Shown here: positions 1 through 6,613 of the stretch, piece by piece | How positions within the stretch are numbered: position 1 is the first letter of the stretch | Layout of the letters: each line of letters begins with the position of its first letter | Assembly: GCA_015663215.1 (NCBI GenBank) | Contig: DQSP01000027.1 | Coordinates: forward strand, 1 to 10,388 | DNA length: 10,388 nucleotides | Origin: Sulfurimonas sp. | GTDB lineage: Bacteria; Campylobacterota; Campylobacteria; Campylobacterales; Sulfurimonadaceae | Direction of reading: 5' to 3' | Translations under genes and position numbers: made by a program | The notes under the pieces: generated by a model | What the model was told of the DNA's origin: nothing | What the model saw: only the letters and a program-made list of their open reading frames with translations | Databases searched by the model: none

Positions 1-958
1 ACTCTTTAAGTGTTGTCGCACCAATGGTATTAAGCTCACCTCTTGCAAGTGCTGGTTTTAAGATATTTGCAGCATCCATACCACCCTCACCTGCTCCAGC
101 ACCAACAATTGTATGAATTTCATCTATAAAGAGAATAATCTTTCCATTCTCCTTTACCTCTTCTATAACAGCTTTAAGTCTATCTTCAAACTCTCCTCTA
201 TACTTTGCCCCTGCGATAAGTGCACTCATATCAAGTGCTATTAATCGTTTATTTTGTAGTGAAGTTGGAACATCTCCTGCATGAATCTTTTGAGCAAGTC
301 CTTCGACTAAAGCTGTTTTACCCACTCCAGGTTCACCTAAGAGTATAGGATTATTTTTTGTTTTACGGATGAGAATTTGCATCATGCGTGTTATCTCTTC
401 ATCACGTCCAATTACAGGAGAGAGTTTACCCTCAGCCGCCTCACTCGTTAAGTCTATCCCATACTTTGAAAGTGAATCTAGTGTTTCATCTGCACTTTGC
501 GAGTCTATCTTTGCTCCACCACGTGATGCTTCTATATTCTTAGTCAGTTCTAACATATCTATATACTTTGGAAGTATGCTTGAATATGGCTCAGAATTTA
601 TATTTGCAAGTATATAAGTGTCTACGGCTAAAAATGAGTCTCCATTTTGTGCCATAAGTCCAACACCTTTTTCTAAGGTCTCCACAAAACTTTTTGAGAG
701 TCGTATACTCTCTTTAGTTACACCTGAAGACTTTGGCAGTTTCTCACTCAAACTTTTTATATCCAACTCCATCGCAATTTTATCTACATTCATCTTTCGT
801 AGCATCTGGTTTAAAATAGAATCAGAGTTTGTAAGTAGTGCCCATAAAAAGTGCACACTCTGTACCTCTTGGTTTTTGTTATGCAATGCTAAAGATATAG
901 CACTCTCTATTGCTTGTGTTAAGTTATGTGTTAATTTTTCAAAAATATTATTATTCAT
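1..958 (-). CDS. clpB: ATP-dependent disaggregase ClpB, N-terminal part (runs off the left edge)
   Basis: ClpB is the cytoplasmic Hsp104-type AAA+ disaggregase that works with DnaK/DnaJ/GrpE to rescue aggregated proteins. The first 319 codons are present and in frame to base 1; the rest lies outside the window. Residues 1-145 form the Clp N-domain (two Clp-N repeats, with a VHFLWALL motif near residue 35). A linker contains [10 protein letters not shown] (about 180-189). The first nucleotide-binding domain follows, with Walker A GEPGVGKT (208-215), the pore-loop segment KYRGEFEDR (252-260), Walker [10 protein letters not shown] (274-282) and GATTLKE at the edge. The ATG at 956-958 has a strong ribosome site, AAAGGAGAT, just upstream on the minus strand. 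The promoter and a possible HspR operator lie at 983-1013. The other Clp family members (ClpA, ClpC) are less likely because of the N-domain and linker sequence. Identity is near certain. Confidence 0.97.
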   Translation of the reverse strand, partial: MNNNIFEKLTHNLTQAIESAISLALHNKNQEVQSVHFLWALLTNSDSILNQMLRKMNVDKIAMELDIKSLSEKLPKSSGVTKESIRLSKSFVETLEKGVGLMAQNGDSFLAVDTYILANINSEPYSSILPKYIDMLELTKNIEASRGGAKIDSQSADETLDSLSKYGIDLTSEAAEGKLSPVIGRDEEITRMMQILIRKTKNNPILLGEPGVGKTALVEGLAQKIHAGDVPTSLQNKRLIALDMSALIAGAKYRGEFEDRLKAVIEEVKENGKIILFIDEIHTIVGAGAGEGGMDAANILKPALARGELNTIGATTLKE

Positions 959-982
959 AATGTATCTCCTTTGTTTAACTTA

Positions 983-1012
983 ATTATAGCAAGTTGAGTC
1001 ACTCTTTGTCAA
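983..1012 (-). promoter_or_regulatory. Sigma-70-type promoter of clpB
   Basis: On the minus strand there is a perfect -35 TTGACA (1007-1012) and a perfect -10 TATAAT (983-988), separated by 18 bases. The predicted start falls near 976, leaving a leader of about 18 bases that contains the ribosome site. A full -35 match is unusual in Campylobacterota, whose promoters usually rely on the -10 box. This suggests a strong promoter held down by a repressor (see the overlapping inverted repeat). Confidence 0.75.
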
Positions 1013-1013
1013 G
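993..1013 (-). promoter_or_regulatory. Candidate HspR operator (HAIR-like inverted repeat) over the clpB -35 box
   Basis: Minus-strand CTTGACA, seven bases, then ACTCAAC. The HspR-associated inverted repeat known from Streptomyces and recognised by Helicobacter/Campylobacter HspR is CTTGAGT-N7-ACTCAAG. Spacing is exact and 11 of 14 half-site positions agree. It covers the -35 box and most of the spacer, a position suited to repression. No CIRCE element (the HrcA operator) is visible here. The match is imperfect, so this is an inference supported by position and by clpB being a classic HspR target. Confidence 0.5.
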
Positions 1014-1070
1014 TTAATTACATAATTACATTCATATCCAACTTTTATAAATTTCTTAATATTATTTCAC

Positions 1071-1076
1071 TATAAT
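1071..1076 (+). promoter_or_regulatory. -10 box of the nitroreductase gene
   Basis: A perfect TATAAT lies 18 bases before the ATG at 1095, with no recognisable -35 box, as is common in Campylobacterota. The predicted start is near 1083, right at the ribosome site AAAGGA (1083-1088), so the leader would be very short. The remaining intergenic sequence (1014-1070) is AT-rich and shows no other clear signal. Confidence 0.5.
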
Positions 1077-1094
1077 TTCATTAAAGGATTGTAT

Positions 1095-1775
1095 ATGCCA
1101 ACTGTTTTAGAAGCTTTACAAAATCGTTCTTCAAAAAGAGCGTACAATGACAAAAAAATATCTCAAGAAACACTAGAAAAAATACTGACAGCTGCAGGTA
1201 TGACTCCAAGTGGTGCAAACATGCAACCGTGGACTACTTATGCTGTTAGCAATGCTGACACACTCAAAAAAGTTGGTGATGCAGTCATTGCTAAAATGGA
1301 TGAGGGTGTAACAAACGATCAGTTTATCCAGTACTATCCAGTAAAATGGACAAATCCATATAAAAAGCGTCGAATAGTAACAGGTTCTGGCCTTTATAAA
1401 CTCATGGAAGTAGATAGAAAAGATAATGATACACGCATAGAGATGTGGAAAGATAACTTTAGATGGTTTGGTGCACAGACTGTAATTTTTGTATTTACAA
1501 ATAAATCAAATATCGATGGTTCACAAGGTGCACTTATAGACTGTGGTGCATATATGCAAAGTATCATGCTTGCAGCACAAGAGTTTGGCATAGACTCTTG
1601 TCCTCAAGGTTCTACTACTGAGTTTGGTCGTGTTGTAGCACAAGCACTCGAAGTTCCAGACAACATAGCACTTTTATATAGTGTAGTTCTTGGTTATGCG
1701 GATAAAGAAGCAAAAATCAATTCTTACCAACCTAAACGTGTAAATCTAAGTGAATCTGTAACTTTTATAGATTAA
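1095..1775 (+). CDS. FMN-dependent nitroreductase family protein
   Basis: A 226-residue protein of the NADH/NADPH-dependent flavin nitroreductase superfamily, probably a cytoplasmic dimer that reduces nitro compounds or quinones; the physiological substrate cannot be read from sequence. The N-terminus has the FMN-phosphate motif RSSKRAY (11-17), then PSGANMQPW (38-46), typical of the PnbA/NfnB-like branch. The C-terminal half has GALIDCGAYMQSIMLAAQ (145-162) and DSCPQGS (167-173), also flavin-site segments, followed by the usual LYSVVLGYAD. Length is normal for the family. I chose ATG 1095 because AAAGGA (1083-1088) is ideally spaced for it; an in-frame TTG at 1089 lies against that site and is unlikely. 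The stop overlaps the stop of the convergent PLP-enzyme gene. It is a single-gene unit, divergent from clpB. Confidence 0.9.
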   Translation: MPTVLEALQNRSSKRAYNDKKISQETLEKILTAAGMTPSGANMQPWTTYAVSNADTLKKVGDAVIAKMDEGVTNDQFIQYYPVKWTNPYKKRRIVTGSGLYKLMEVDRKDNDTRIEMWKDNFRWFGAQTVIFVFTNKSNIDGSQGALIDCGAYMQSIMLAAQEFGIDSCPQGSTTEFGRVVAQALEVPDNIALLYSVVLGYADKEAKINSYQPKRVNLSESVTFID

Positions 1776-2638
1776 CATTTATGCTTGTACCTCTCAAGCA
1801 TACTAACATTTCCGCTCAATCCTCCACTATGTACATATAGAACACTCTGTGAAGTCTCTCCTAAGAGGGACAACCACATTGAGGGTGCATAAAGTAAATC
1901 AAACTCAATTCCACTCTCTTTGAGCTTATTATATATCTCTAAAAACTCATCATAAAGTTTGGCAAAATGATACTTTTTTTTTGGCTCTAATATTATTAAA
2001 TTTTTGGGAATTGAATGTAGTGCTTGCATCTGAACTTTTAGATACTCACTATCACCGATGCAGGGTACTGTATAAATTGTATACTCAGGTAGGGAGAGTG
2101 CGAGATAGAGTGCAGTTGTTCCTGTACCTGATGGTGTAGATATAGCTTTTATATGGGAAAACTCTTTTTGTTTAAACTGCTCTCTTATCTCCAATGCTAA
2201 AACTTCCAAACCCTCTTTTGCATCTGTATCTGCGCCCCCTTGGTCTATCAGTAAAGTATTTTCATCTAAAGATAAACGCAGGCTAGATATATACTCTTTA
2301 TACATATCATATTGAAGTTCTACTACTTCCATACCAAGAGAGAGTGCTTCATAATAGTTTCCATACTCTTGTGCTTTAACTATAGGACTTATTTTTTTAG
2401 TATAGTAGGTAAACTGCCACTCTTTGTGTTTACATATTGCAGCGAGTGCGAGCATAGCATTAGATTGAATGCCACCATAGGAGATCACTTTAGTATAAGT
2501 ATTTTTGGGAGTTTGTAAAAGAGTATAGAGTTTTCTATACTTGTTTCCAGAGAGATAAGGGTCTATTATATCATCTCTTTTTATAAAAAAATCTCGCCCG
2601 TCTAAAGTAAGCTTTGAAATGGGAGAGATTTTATACAA
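1772..2638 (-). CDS. PLP-dependent enzyme, ACC deaminase/D-cysteine desulfhydrase family
   Basis: A 288-residue fold-type II (tryptophan synthase beta-like) pyridoxal-phosphate enzyme. The cofactor lysine is K33 in SGNKYRK (30-36), matching GGNKTRK of ACC deaminase. GGIQSNA (55-61) is the substrate-loop segment, SGTGTTALYL (170-179) the PLP phosphate loop, and HSGGLSGN (270-277) the C-terminal PLP-ring contact. At the place of the Tyr-Glu pair of true ACC deaminases there is Tyr250-Ala251, so 1-aminocyclopropane-1-carboxylate is probably not the substrate. The start is TTG at 2636-2638, the first possible start after an in-frame stop, with no visible Shine-Dalgarno. It begins 10 bases after the isomerase stop, so translation may be coupled. 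Its stop overlaps the nitroreductase stop by four bases. The family is clear; the reaction is unknown. Confidence 0.85.
   Translation of the reverse strand: MYKISPISKLTLDGRDFFIKRDDIIDPYLSGNKYRKLYTLLQTPKNTYTKVISYGGIQSNAMLALAAICKHKEWQFTYYTKKISPIVKAQEYGNYYEALSLGMEVVELQYDMYKEYISSLRLSLDENTLLIDQGGADTDAKEGLEVLALEIREQFKQKEFSHIKAISTPSGTGTTALYLALSLPEYTIYTVPCIGDSEYLKVQMQALHSIPKNLIILEPKKKYHFAKLYDEFLEIYNKLKESGIEFDLLYAPSMWLSLLGETSQSVLYVHSGGLSGNVSMLERYKHKC
1780..1802. repeat. Hairpin just after the nitroreductase stop (possible terminator)
   Basis: TATGCTTG and CAAGCATA form a perfect 8-bp stem around a 7-base loop, starting 5 bases after the nitroreductase stop and lying inside the 3' end of the convergent gene. 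Neither strand has a convincing T-run after it, so it could be a weak bidirectional terminator or an mRNA 3'-end stabiliser. Confidence 0.4.
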
Positions 2639-2648
2639 ACGGAATTAT

Positions 2649-3479
2649 CTATTTAATAACAGCTTTTTTCTCAAGTGCTTTCATCTTGTCTTGCATTACA
2701 GACTTGAACTTTTCCATTTTTAGGCGTTGCTCAATAGCAGGCTTAACTTCTGCAAAACTTTTAGTTGCTGCATTTTTTTTCTCTTGTAAATAAATGATGT
2801 GATATCCGAACTGTGTCTTAACAGGAGACATAGTTATAGTACCAACTTTCATAGTAAATACTTTATCATTAAATGCAGGAACCATTTGTCCCTGAGCAAA
2901 GAAACCTAAATCTCCACCTTTTTGTCCACTAGGTCCAGTAGACTTTTCTTTTGCAAGAGCTTCAAATTTTGTTTGTAGTTTTTGTCCACTTAATGGTTTT
3001 AACTCATTGATGATTGCTTTAGCATCTGCTTCTTCTTTTACTAAGATATGACGAGCATGCACCGCTTCTTTTTCGTTAAATTCTTCTTTGTTTTTATTAT
3101 AATAATCTTTAAGTGTAGCATCTGAAATTTTAATACCATCTACAACTTTTTTCTGCCATACTTGAATAGCTAATTCTTTTTTCATACGTTCTTCAAGCTT
3201 TTTGTATTCTTCTTTATAGTCTTTAGTTTTTAAAATACCTGTTTTTTGTGCATCACCATAGATAAGTTCCTTAGCAATTAACTGTTGCAGCACTTGTTGT
3301 CTAAATTGGGCTTGTTTTTCTACTGGGACTTGGTTAAATCTCCCCTGTGTAGCATTCATAAGTTCAGTATCAACTGCTTCTTGTGTAATTGCTTTTCCGT
3401 TTACTGTTACAAGAGTATTAGCTGAAGCAACAACTCCAGTAAGTAATAATGCAGATAAAAATTTTGTAGCTAGTTTCAT
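2649..3479 (-). CDS. peb4: Periplasmic peptidyl-prolyl isomerase/chaperone of the PEB4 (Cbf2) type
   Basis: A 276-residue exported protein that helps outer-membrane proteins fold in the periplasm, related to SurA and to Campylobacter PEB4. It has a signal peptide at residues 1-20 (Lys at 2 and 6, a hydrophobic core, cleavage after VASA), and an N-terminal helical chaperone region (about 21-135, with VTVNGKAITQEAVD at its start). The parvulin domain spans about 140-233: HARHILVKEEADA, KGGDLGFFAQGQMVPAF and FGYHIIYL are hallmark segments. A C-terminal charged helix (240-276) completes the chaperone module. ATG 3477-3479 was chosen because AAGGA lies 6 bases upstream; an out-of-frame ATG just before it is too close to that site. 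It follows the kinase gene after 63 bases and precedes the PLP-enzyme gene by 10 bases, so it probably shares a transcript with the latter. In C. jejuni, peb4 lies beside nth and fba (recall). Confidence 0.93.
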   Translation of the reverse strand: MKLATKFLSALLLTGVVASANTLVTVNGKAITQEAVDTELMNATQGRFNQVPVEKQAQFRQQVLQQLIAKELIYGDAQKTGILKTKDYKEEYKKLEERMKKELAIQVWQKKVVDGIKISDATLKDYYNKNKEEFNEKEAVHARHILVKEEADAKAIINELKPLSGQKLQTKFEALAKEKSTGPSGQKGGDLGFFAQGQMVPAFNDKVFTMKVGTITMSPVKTQFGYHIIYLQEKKNAATKSFAEVKPAIEQRLKMEKFKSVMQDKMKALEKKAVIK

Positions 3480-3505
3480 TCATATTCCTTTTTTTTATAC
3501 AAGAA

Positions 3506-3537
3506 GTTTAATATGAATTAACTAATAGTTATTAAAC
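3506..3537. repeat. Inverted repeats between the hybrid kinase and peb4
   Basis: GTTTAATA and TATTAAAC are perfect 8-bp arms around 16 bases, and the interior holds a second overlapping palindrome, TAACTA-A-TAGTTA (3519-3531). They occupy most of the 63-base gap before peb4. Transcribed leftward there is no T-run, so a classic terminator is unlikely; an operator or mRNA structure ahead of peb4 fits better. The very AT-rich composition makes chance symmetry possible. Confidence 0.4.
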
Positions 3538-3542
3538 AGTCA

Positions 3543-5486
3543 TTATTTCTTAAGATATTTATATAACATATATTCTAGCTTCTCACGAGTCAAAGGTTTA
3601 GCCATATAATCATCGAGTCCATTTTGTATAAGCATCTCCTTATCACCTTCCATTGCCATCGCTGTTAAAGCTACAATTGGTGTTAATTTATTCATATTCA
3701 TGCTCTCTTTTATCTCTTTTGTCGCTTCTATACCATTCTTCTCTGGCATATCAATATCCATAAAAATAATATTAAACTTATTTTTATTACATTGATAAAC
3801 AGCTTCTACACCAGTTGATGCTGTAGTCACTGAGATATCATACCCTTGAAGAAGTATCTGGATGAGTCTTTGATTGATATTGTTATCCTCAACAACAAGA
3901 GCATTTATCTGACCTTTAATTGTAACAGCACTTTTTGATGTCTCTTTCATACTTATAGCACTTACAGAGTAGAGATGCTTTGCAACACAACTTGGGAGAA
4001 GAGGTTTTCTTATAACTTCGTTTACAATATGAGTCAATTTTGTTTGTAATTTTTCATTTTCTTCAAGTAGTAATATCACTGGTGTTTTTTTAGAGTAAGT
4101 TCCAAGTTCTAACATCCAAGAAGAATCACCTTGATTTGCTACAACATATAAAGCATCTATCCCATCATAAACATTTTTATCAAGTTGGTTTGATTTTACT
4201 ACATCGAGTGCAAATGAACGAAGGTATATGGTTAAGAAGTTTGCTTCTTCCACTTTCTTTTGGTCGAGTAAAAGAACTTTTACTCTTCTTTTTGGCATCA
4301 TTTTATAGTTTTGCCCACGCGCAGCTTTAAAATCTAAAACAAAGTTTACATATGTTCCAGCATCTTCTTTTGACTGTATGTGAAGGTTTGAAGCAAAAAG
4401 TTTTACTAAACCATGAGAAAGAGCTAAGCCAACTCCAAGTCTCTCATCGGCCTGTGCTCCTGAAGTAAAAGGTTCATTAATAAGTGCTATTTGCTCTAAA
4501 GAGATTCCTTTACCTGTATCTCTAACACTAAAGCCTATACTACAATCACCATTTTTTTGGCGTTTGAGTAGTTTCACTTCGATAATAACCTTTCCACCTT
4601 TTGGTGTAAATTTAACTGCATTTTGAACAAGAGAGAACATAATTTGGTTGATCTTTTTTGCATCAGAATAGAGTTCTTGTGGTAATTTTGGATCAATGAA
4701 AGTAAGTACCTTTATCCCTTTTTCTAATCCATTTTGATAAAAAGTATATGCGAGATCTTCCATCTCAGTCAATATATTAAACTCATTAGAGTCAATTTCT
4801 AACCGACCGCCCTGAAGTTGTGAGAGTTCTAAAAGTGTTTCAATATTTTGCATAAGACTTTTAGAAGACTTGCTAATCATATTGATATACTCATTTTGAT
4901 TTTCATTTAATTCTGTATTCTCGAAAAGTTCTATAAAACCTAATATCCCATTCATAGGAGTACGAAATTCATGTCCAATATTCGCCAAAAAACGGGTTTT
5001 CAACTTTTCCACTTCTTGTGTTTTAAGTTGGGCATCATGTAGTTTTGTCACATCTTCTAACTCTAAGATATAAAAGTTTTTATTTTCTGCTGATATATGA
5101 CACTTTGCATCTATCACAACAACTTCACCCTTCTCTTTTGCCATTGTCACTCGGTAGCCTGAGCTTTGATATTTTTTTATATAGTCTAACCATGATTTAT
5201 CAGACTCTGTAAATATCTCTTCACTCTCACTTAAGAACAGATCCCTAATACTATCGTTTTTAGATGTAAATTCATTTATATCTCTATAGTTCATAGTCTC
5301 AAAAAAAACTTTATTTGCACCAATCCAACCTTGACCTTGAAAATAGTAAAGAATCATAGATTTTGAGCTATCAACTATTTCTTCATAAAAGTTTTTATTG
5401 AGGTACTGATCAAAAATTTTATTCGTACTAGTCGTTTTGTTTTTTTGTTTTTTTGTTTTTGATGAAAAGAGTGAAAGAACGCCCAT
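3543..5486 (-). CDS. Cytoplasmic hybrid sensor histidine kinase (PAS-HisKA-HATPase-pseudoreceiver-receiver)
   Basis: A 647-residue two-component hybrid kinase with no signal peptide or membrane span, so it should sense a cytoplasmic cue. Residues 1-25 are Lys/Thr-rich. A PAS-like domain spans about 30-150, ending in YILELEDVTKLHDAQ, which leads into a helical linker. HisKA: phospho-acceptor H172 in NIGHEFRTPMNGILGF. HATPase: N box QNAVKFTPKGG (288-298), G1 DTGKGIS (323-329), G2 GVGLALSHGL (351-360). Residues about 401-505 look like a receiver (VKVLLLDQKK; RKPLLPS near 493) but lack the phospho-acceptor Asp. The true receiver (about 527-645) has E533/D534, D577 in FMDIDMPEKNG, T608 and K630. 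ATG 5484-5486 is preceded by AAGGAT. No separate response regulator or output gene is adjacent, so the partner is unknown. Its promoter overlaps that of divergent nth. Confidence 0.95.
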   Translation of the reverse strand: MGVLSLFSSKTKKQKNKTTSTNKIFDQYLNKNFYEEIVDSSKSMILYYFQGQGWIGANKVFFETMNYRDINEFTSKNDSIRDLFLSESEEIFTESDKSWLDYIKKYQSSGYRVTMAKEKGEVVVIDAKCHISAENKNFYILELEDVTKLHDAQLKTQEVEKLKTRFLANIGHEFRTPMNGILGFIELFENTELNENQNEYINMISKSSKSLMQNIETLLELSQLQGGRLEIDSNEFNILTEMEDLAYTFYQNGLEKGIKVLTFIDPKLPQELYSDAKKINQIMFSLVQNAVKFTPKGGKVIIEVKLLKRQKNGDCSIGFSVRDTGKGISLEQIALINEPFTSGAQADERLGVGLALSHGLVKLFASNLHIQSKEDAGTYVNFVLDFKAARGQNYKMMPKRRVKVLLLDQKKVEEANFLTIYLRSFALDVVKSNQLDKNVYDGIDALYVVANQGDSSWMLELGTYSKKTPVILLLEENEKLQTKLTHIVNEVIRKPLLPSCVAKHLYSVSAISMKETSKSAVTIKGQINALVVEDNNINQRLIQILLQGYDISVTTASTGVEAVYQCNKNKFNIIFMDIDMPEKNGIEATKEIKESMNMNKLTPIVALTAMAMEGDKEMLIQNGLDDYMAKPLTREKLEYMLYKYLKK

Positions 5487-5517
5487 TAGTAATCCTTGTA
5501 TTTTATAATAACTTTAG

Positions 5518-5545
5518 TTGATTATATCATAAACAATGCTAAAAT
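5518..5545 (+). promoter_or_regulatory. Promoter of nth, placed for a leaderless transcript
   Basis: TTGATT (5518-5523, 4 of 6 to TTGACA), 16 bases, then the extended -10 TGCTAAAAT (5537-5545). The expected start, seven bases after the -10, is base 5552, the A of the nth ATG. No Shine-Dalgarno precedes the ATG. The string TGCTAAAATACC recurs exactly before the gene at 8835. Confidence 0.55.
5521..5529 (-). promoter_or_regulatory. Extended -10 promoter of the hybrid kinase gene
   Basis: Minus-strand TGATATAAT is an extended -10 (TGN plus a perfect TATAAT at 5521-5526). The start would fall near 5514, giving a leader of about 28 bases containing AAGGAT. There is no -35 match. It overlaps the -35 region of divergent nth, so the two promoters may compete for RNA polymerase. 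Confidence 0.55.
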
Positions 5546-5551
5546 ACCGTT

Positions 5552-6196
5552 ATGATAAAAAAAGCCACAAAAAAAGAAATATTAGCAATTCACCAGCTCT
5601 TTATAGAGCGTTATGATGATGCTGTCACCGAGCTTTCTTATACAAATGCTTATGAGTTAGTGGTGGCAGTTGCACTCTCAGCTCAGTGTACTGATAAACG
5701 AGTAAATATTTTAACACCTCCTCTCTTTAAGAAATACCCTGGGACAAAAGAGTTAGCAAACGCCGAGCTTGATGATGTAAAATCTTTTATAAACTCTTGC
5801 TCATTTTTTAATAACAAAGCAAAAAATATCATTGCTATGGCACAAAGAGTTGAAGAAGCTTACGGTGGTGAAGTGCCACTCGATGTAAAAGAGTTACAGA
5901 CACTCGCAGGTGTAGGTCAAAAAACTGCTAATGTTGTGATGATAGAATACACAGGTGCTAACCTTATGGCTGTTGATACTCATGTTTTTCGTGTTGCCCA
6001 TAGACTTGGTCTCAGCGATGACAAAACTGCAACTGCAACAGAATCCACCCTTGTAAAAAAGTTCAAAAACGACTTACATGCTTTGCATCAAGGTATGGTT
6101 TTATTTGGTCGTTATATATGTAAGGCTAAAAATCCTGACTGTCAGAAATGTTTTTTAACTGAATTTTGTAAAACAAAAGAGACTTTTAAAGTTTAG
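5552..6196 (+). CDS. nth: Endonuclease III (DNA glycosylase/AP lyase)
   Basis: A 214-residue bifunctional base-excision-repair enzyme that removes oxidised pyrimidines and nicks the abasic site. LSAQCTDKRVN (42-52) is the family signature. The helix-hairpin-helix LAGVGQKTANVV (118-129) carries catalytic K124, and VDTHVFRVAHRLGL (141-154) carries catalytic D142. A C-terminal 4Fe-4S cluster is formed by C190, C197, C200 and C206 with the exact C-X6-C-X2-C-X5-C spacing. Full length. The ATG at 5552 is the only reasonable start and has no ribosome site; the -10 box is 6 bases away, suggesting a leaderless mRNA. The small lipoprotein gene follows after 9 bases, probably in the same operon. Confidence 0.97.
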   Translation: MIKKATKKEILAIHQLFIERYDDAVTELSYTNAYELVVAVALSAQCTDKRVNILTPPLFKKYPGTKELANAELDDVKSFINSCSFFNNKAKNIIAMAQRVEEAYGGEVPLDVKELQTLAGVGQKTANVVMIEYTGANLMAVDTHVFRVAHRLGLSDDKTATATESTLVKKFKNDLHALHQGMVLFGRYICKAKNPDCQKCFLTEFCKTKETFKV

Positions 6197-6205
6197 GTAT
6201 AAAAT

Positions 6206-6439
6206 ATGCTTGTAATAAATATGATAAAAATAAGTCTATTAATAATGTTTAGTCTACTTTTAAGTGGCTGTATTAACAAACATGGAATCTCTGCGAAATA
6301 CTATAGTGACTGTAAAGAGTACTATGACCTTCAAGGATACTACCACAAAGAGTGTGGAGAAGATGATATCATAACCTATAAAGAGATGGGTGAAGCTTTA
6401 AAGAAAAAAGAGCCCGAGCCTACTGGTAATGTGTATTAG
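6206..6439 (+). CDS. Small lipoprotein of unknown function
   Basis: A 77-residue protein with an N-terminal signal of hydrophobic residues (about 8-20) ending in the lipobox L19-S20-G21-C22, so it should be lipidated on C22 and anchored in a membrane facing the periplasm. The mature part (55 residues) is polar, tyrosine-rich (KYYSDCKEYYDLQGYYHKEC, 31-50) and has two further cysteines (C36, C50) that could form a disulfide; the tail is Lys/Glu/Pro-rich. I do not recognise the family. The start at 6206 has a weak AGG 8 bases upstream. ATG 6221 would give a more typical 16-residue signal starting MIK but lacks any ribosome site. It lies 9 bases after nth and 37 bases before the next small gene, so probably one transcript. 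Confidence 0.8.
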   Translation: MLVINMIKISLLIMFSLLLSGCINKHGISAKYYSDCKEYYDLQGYYHKECGEDDIITYKEMGEALKKKEPEPTGNVY

Positions 6440-6476
6440 ATTTCTTGCATAAACTAAGTCTATCAAAGGAGAATAA

Positions 6477-6602
6477 ATGAGTACAGGATTAATTGTATTT
6501 TTTGTTATAACAACTATTATAGGGATAGGTGTAGTTGTTGTGTTTAGTGTAGATAGTATTGGGGCTAAGATCTTTGGTGCTGATGATAAAAAGCAAAAGT
6601 AA
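6477..6602 (+). CDS. 41-residue single-span membrane protein, unknown function
   Basis: A short open frame with an excellent ribosome site, AAAGGAG (6465-6471), five bases before ATG. The product begins MSTG, has one hydrophobic span (about 5-24, rich in Ile, Val, Phe, Gly) and a short tail (IGAKIFGADDKKQK) ending in lysines, which favours the C-terminus on the cytoplasmic side. The tail start resembles the small amphipathic ends of some respiratory-complex subunits, but no family can be named. It ends 4 bases before the convergent cmoA stop. Ribosome site, clean hydrophobic/polar layout and tight packing argue that it is real despite its size. Confidence 0.75.
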   Translation: MSTGLIVFFVITTIIGIGVVVVFSVDSIGAKIFGADDKKQK

Positions 6603-6613
6603 GGGGCTACTTT
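6596..6613. terminator. Weak hairpin between convergent stops
   Basis: AAAGTA and TACTTT pair around a 6-base loop spanning both stop codons (6600-6602 on plus, 6607-6609 on minus). Only six AT-rich pairs and no good T-run on either strand, so terminator function is doubtful; it is the only structure available in a 4-base gap. Confidence 0.25.

Noticed and set aside
369..983. Two plus-strand open frames (82 and 121 residues)
   Set aside because: They lie antisense to clpB, whose frame is unmistakable; no ribosome sites and serine/phenylalanine-rich compositions typical of shadow frames.
959..1094. CIRCE element for HrcA upstream of clpB
   Set aside because: No TTAGCACTC-N9-GAGTGCTAA-like pair is present; the inverted repeat fits HAIR better.
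3484..3500. Promoter TATAAA directly before peb4
   Set aside because: The implied start falls on the ribosome site, leaving no usable leader; more likely a by-product of the A-rich stretch.
4136..4330. Plus-strand open frame inside the hybrid kinase
   Set aside because: Antisense shadow of the kinase pseudoreceiver region; no ribosome site.
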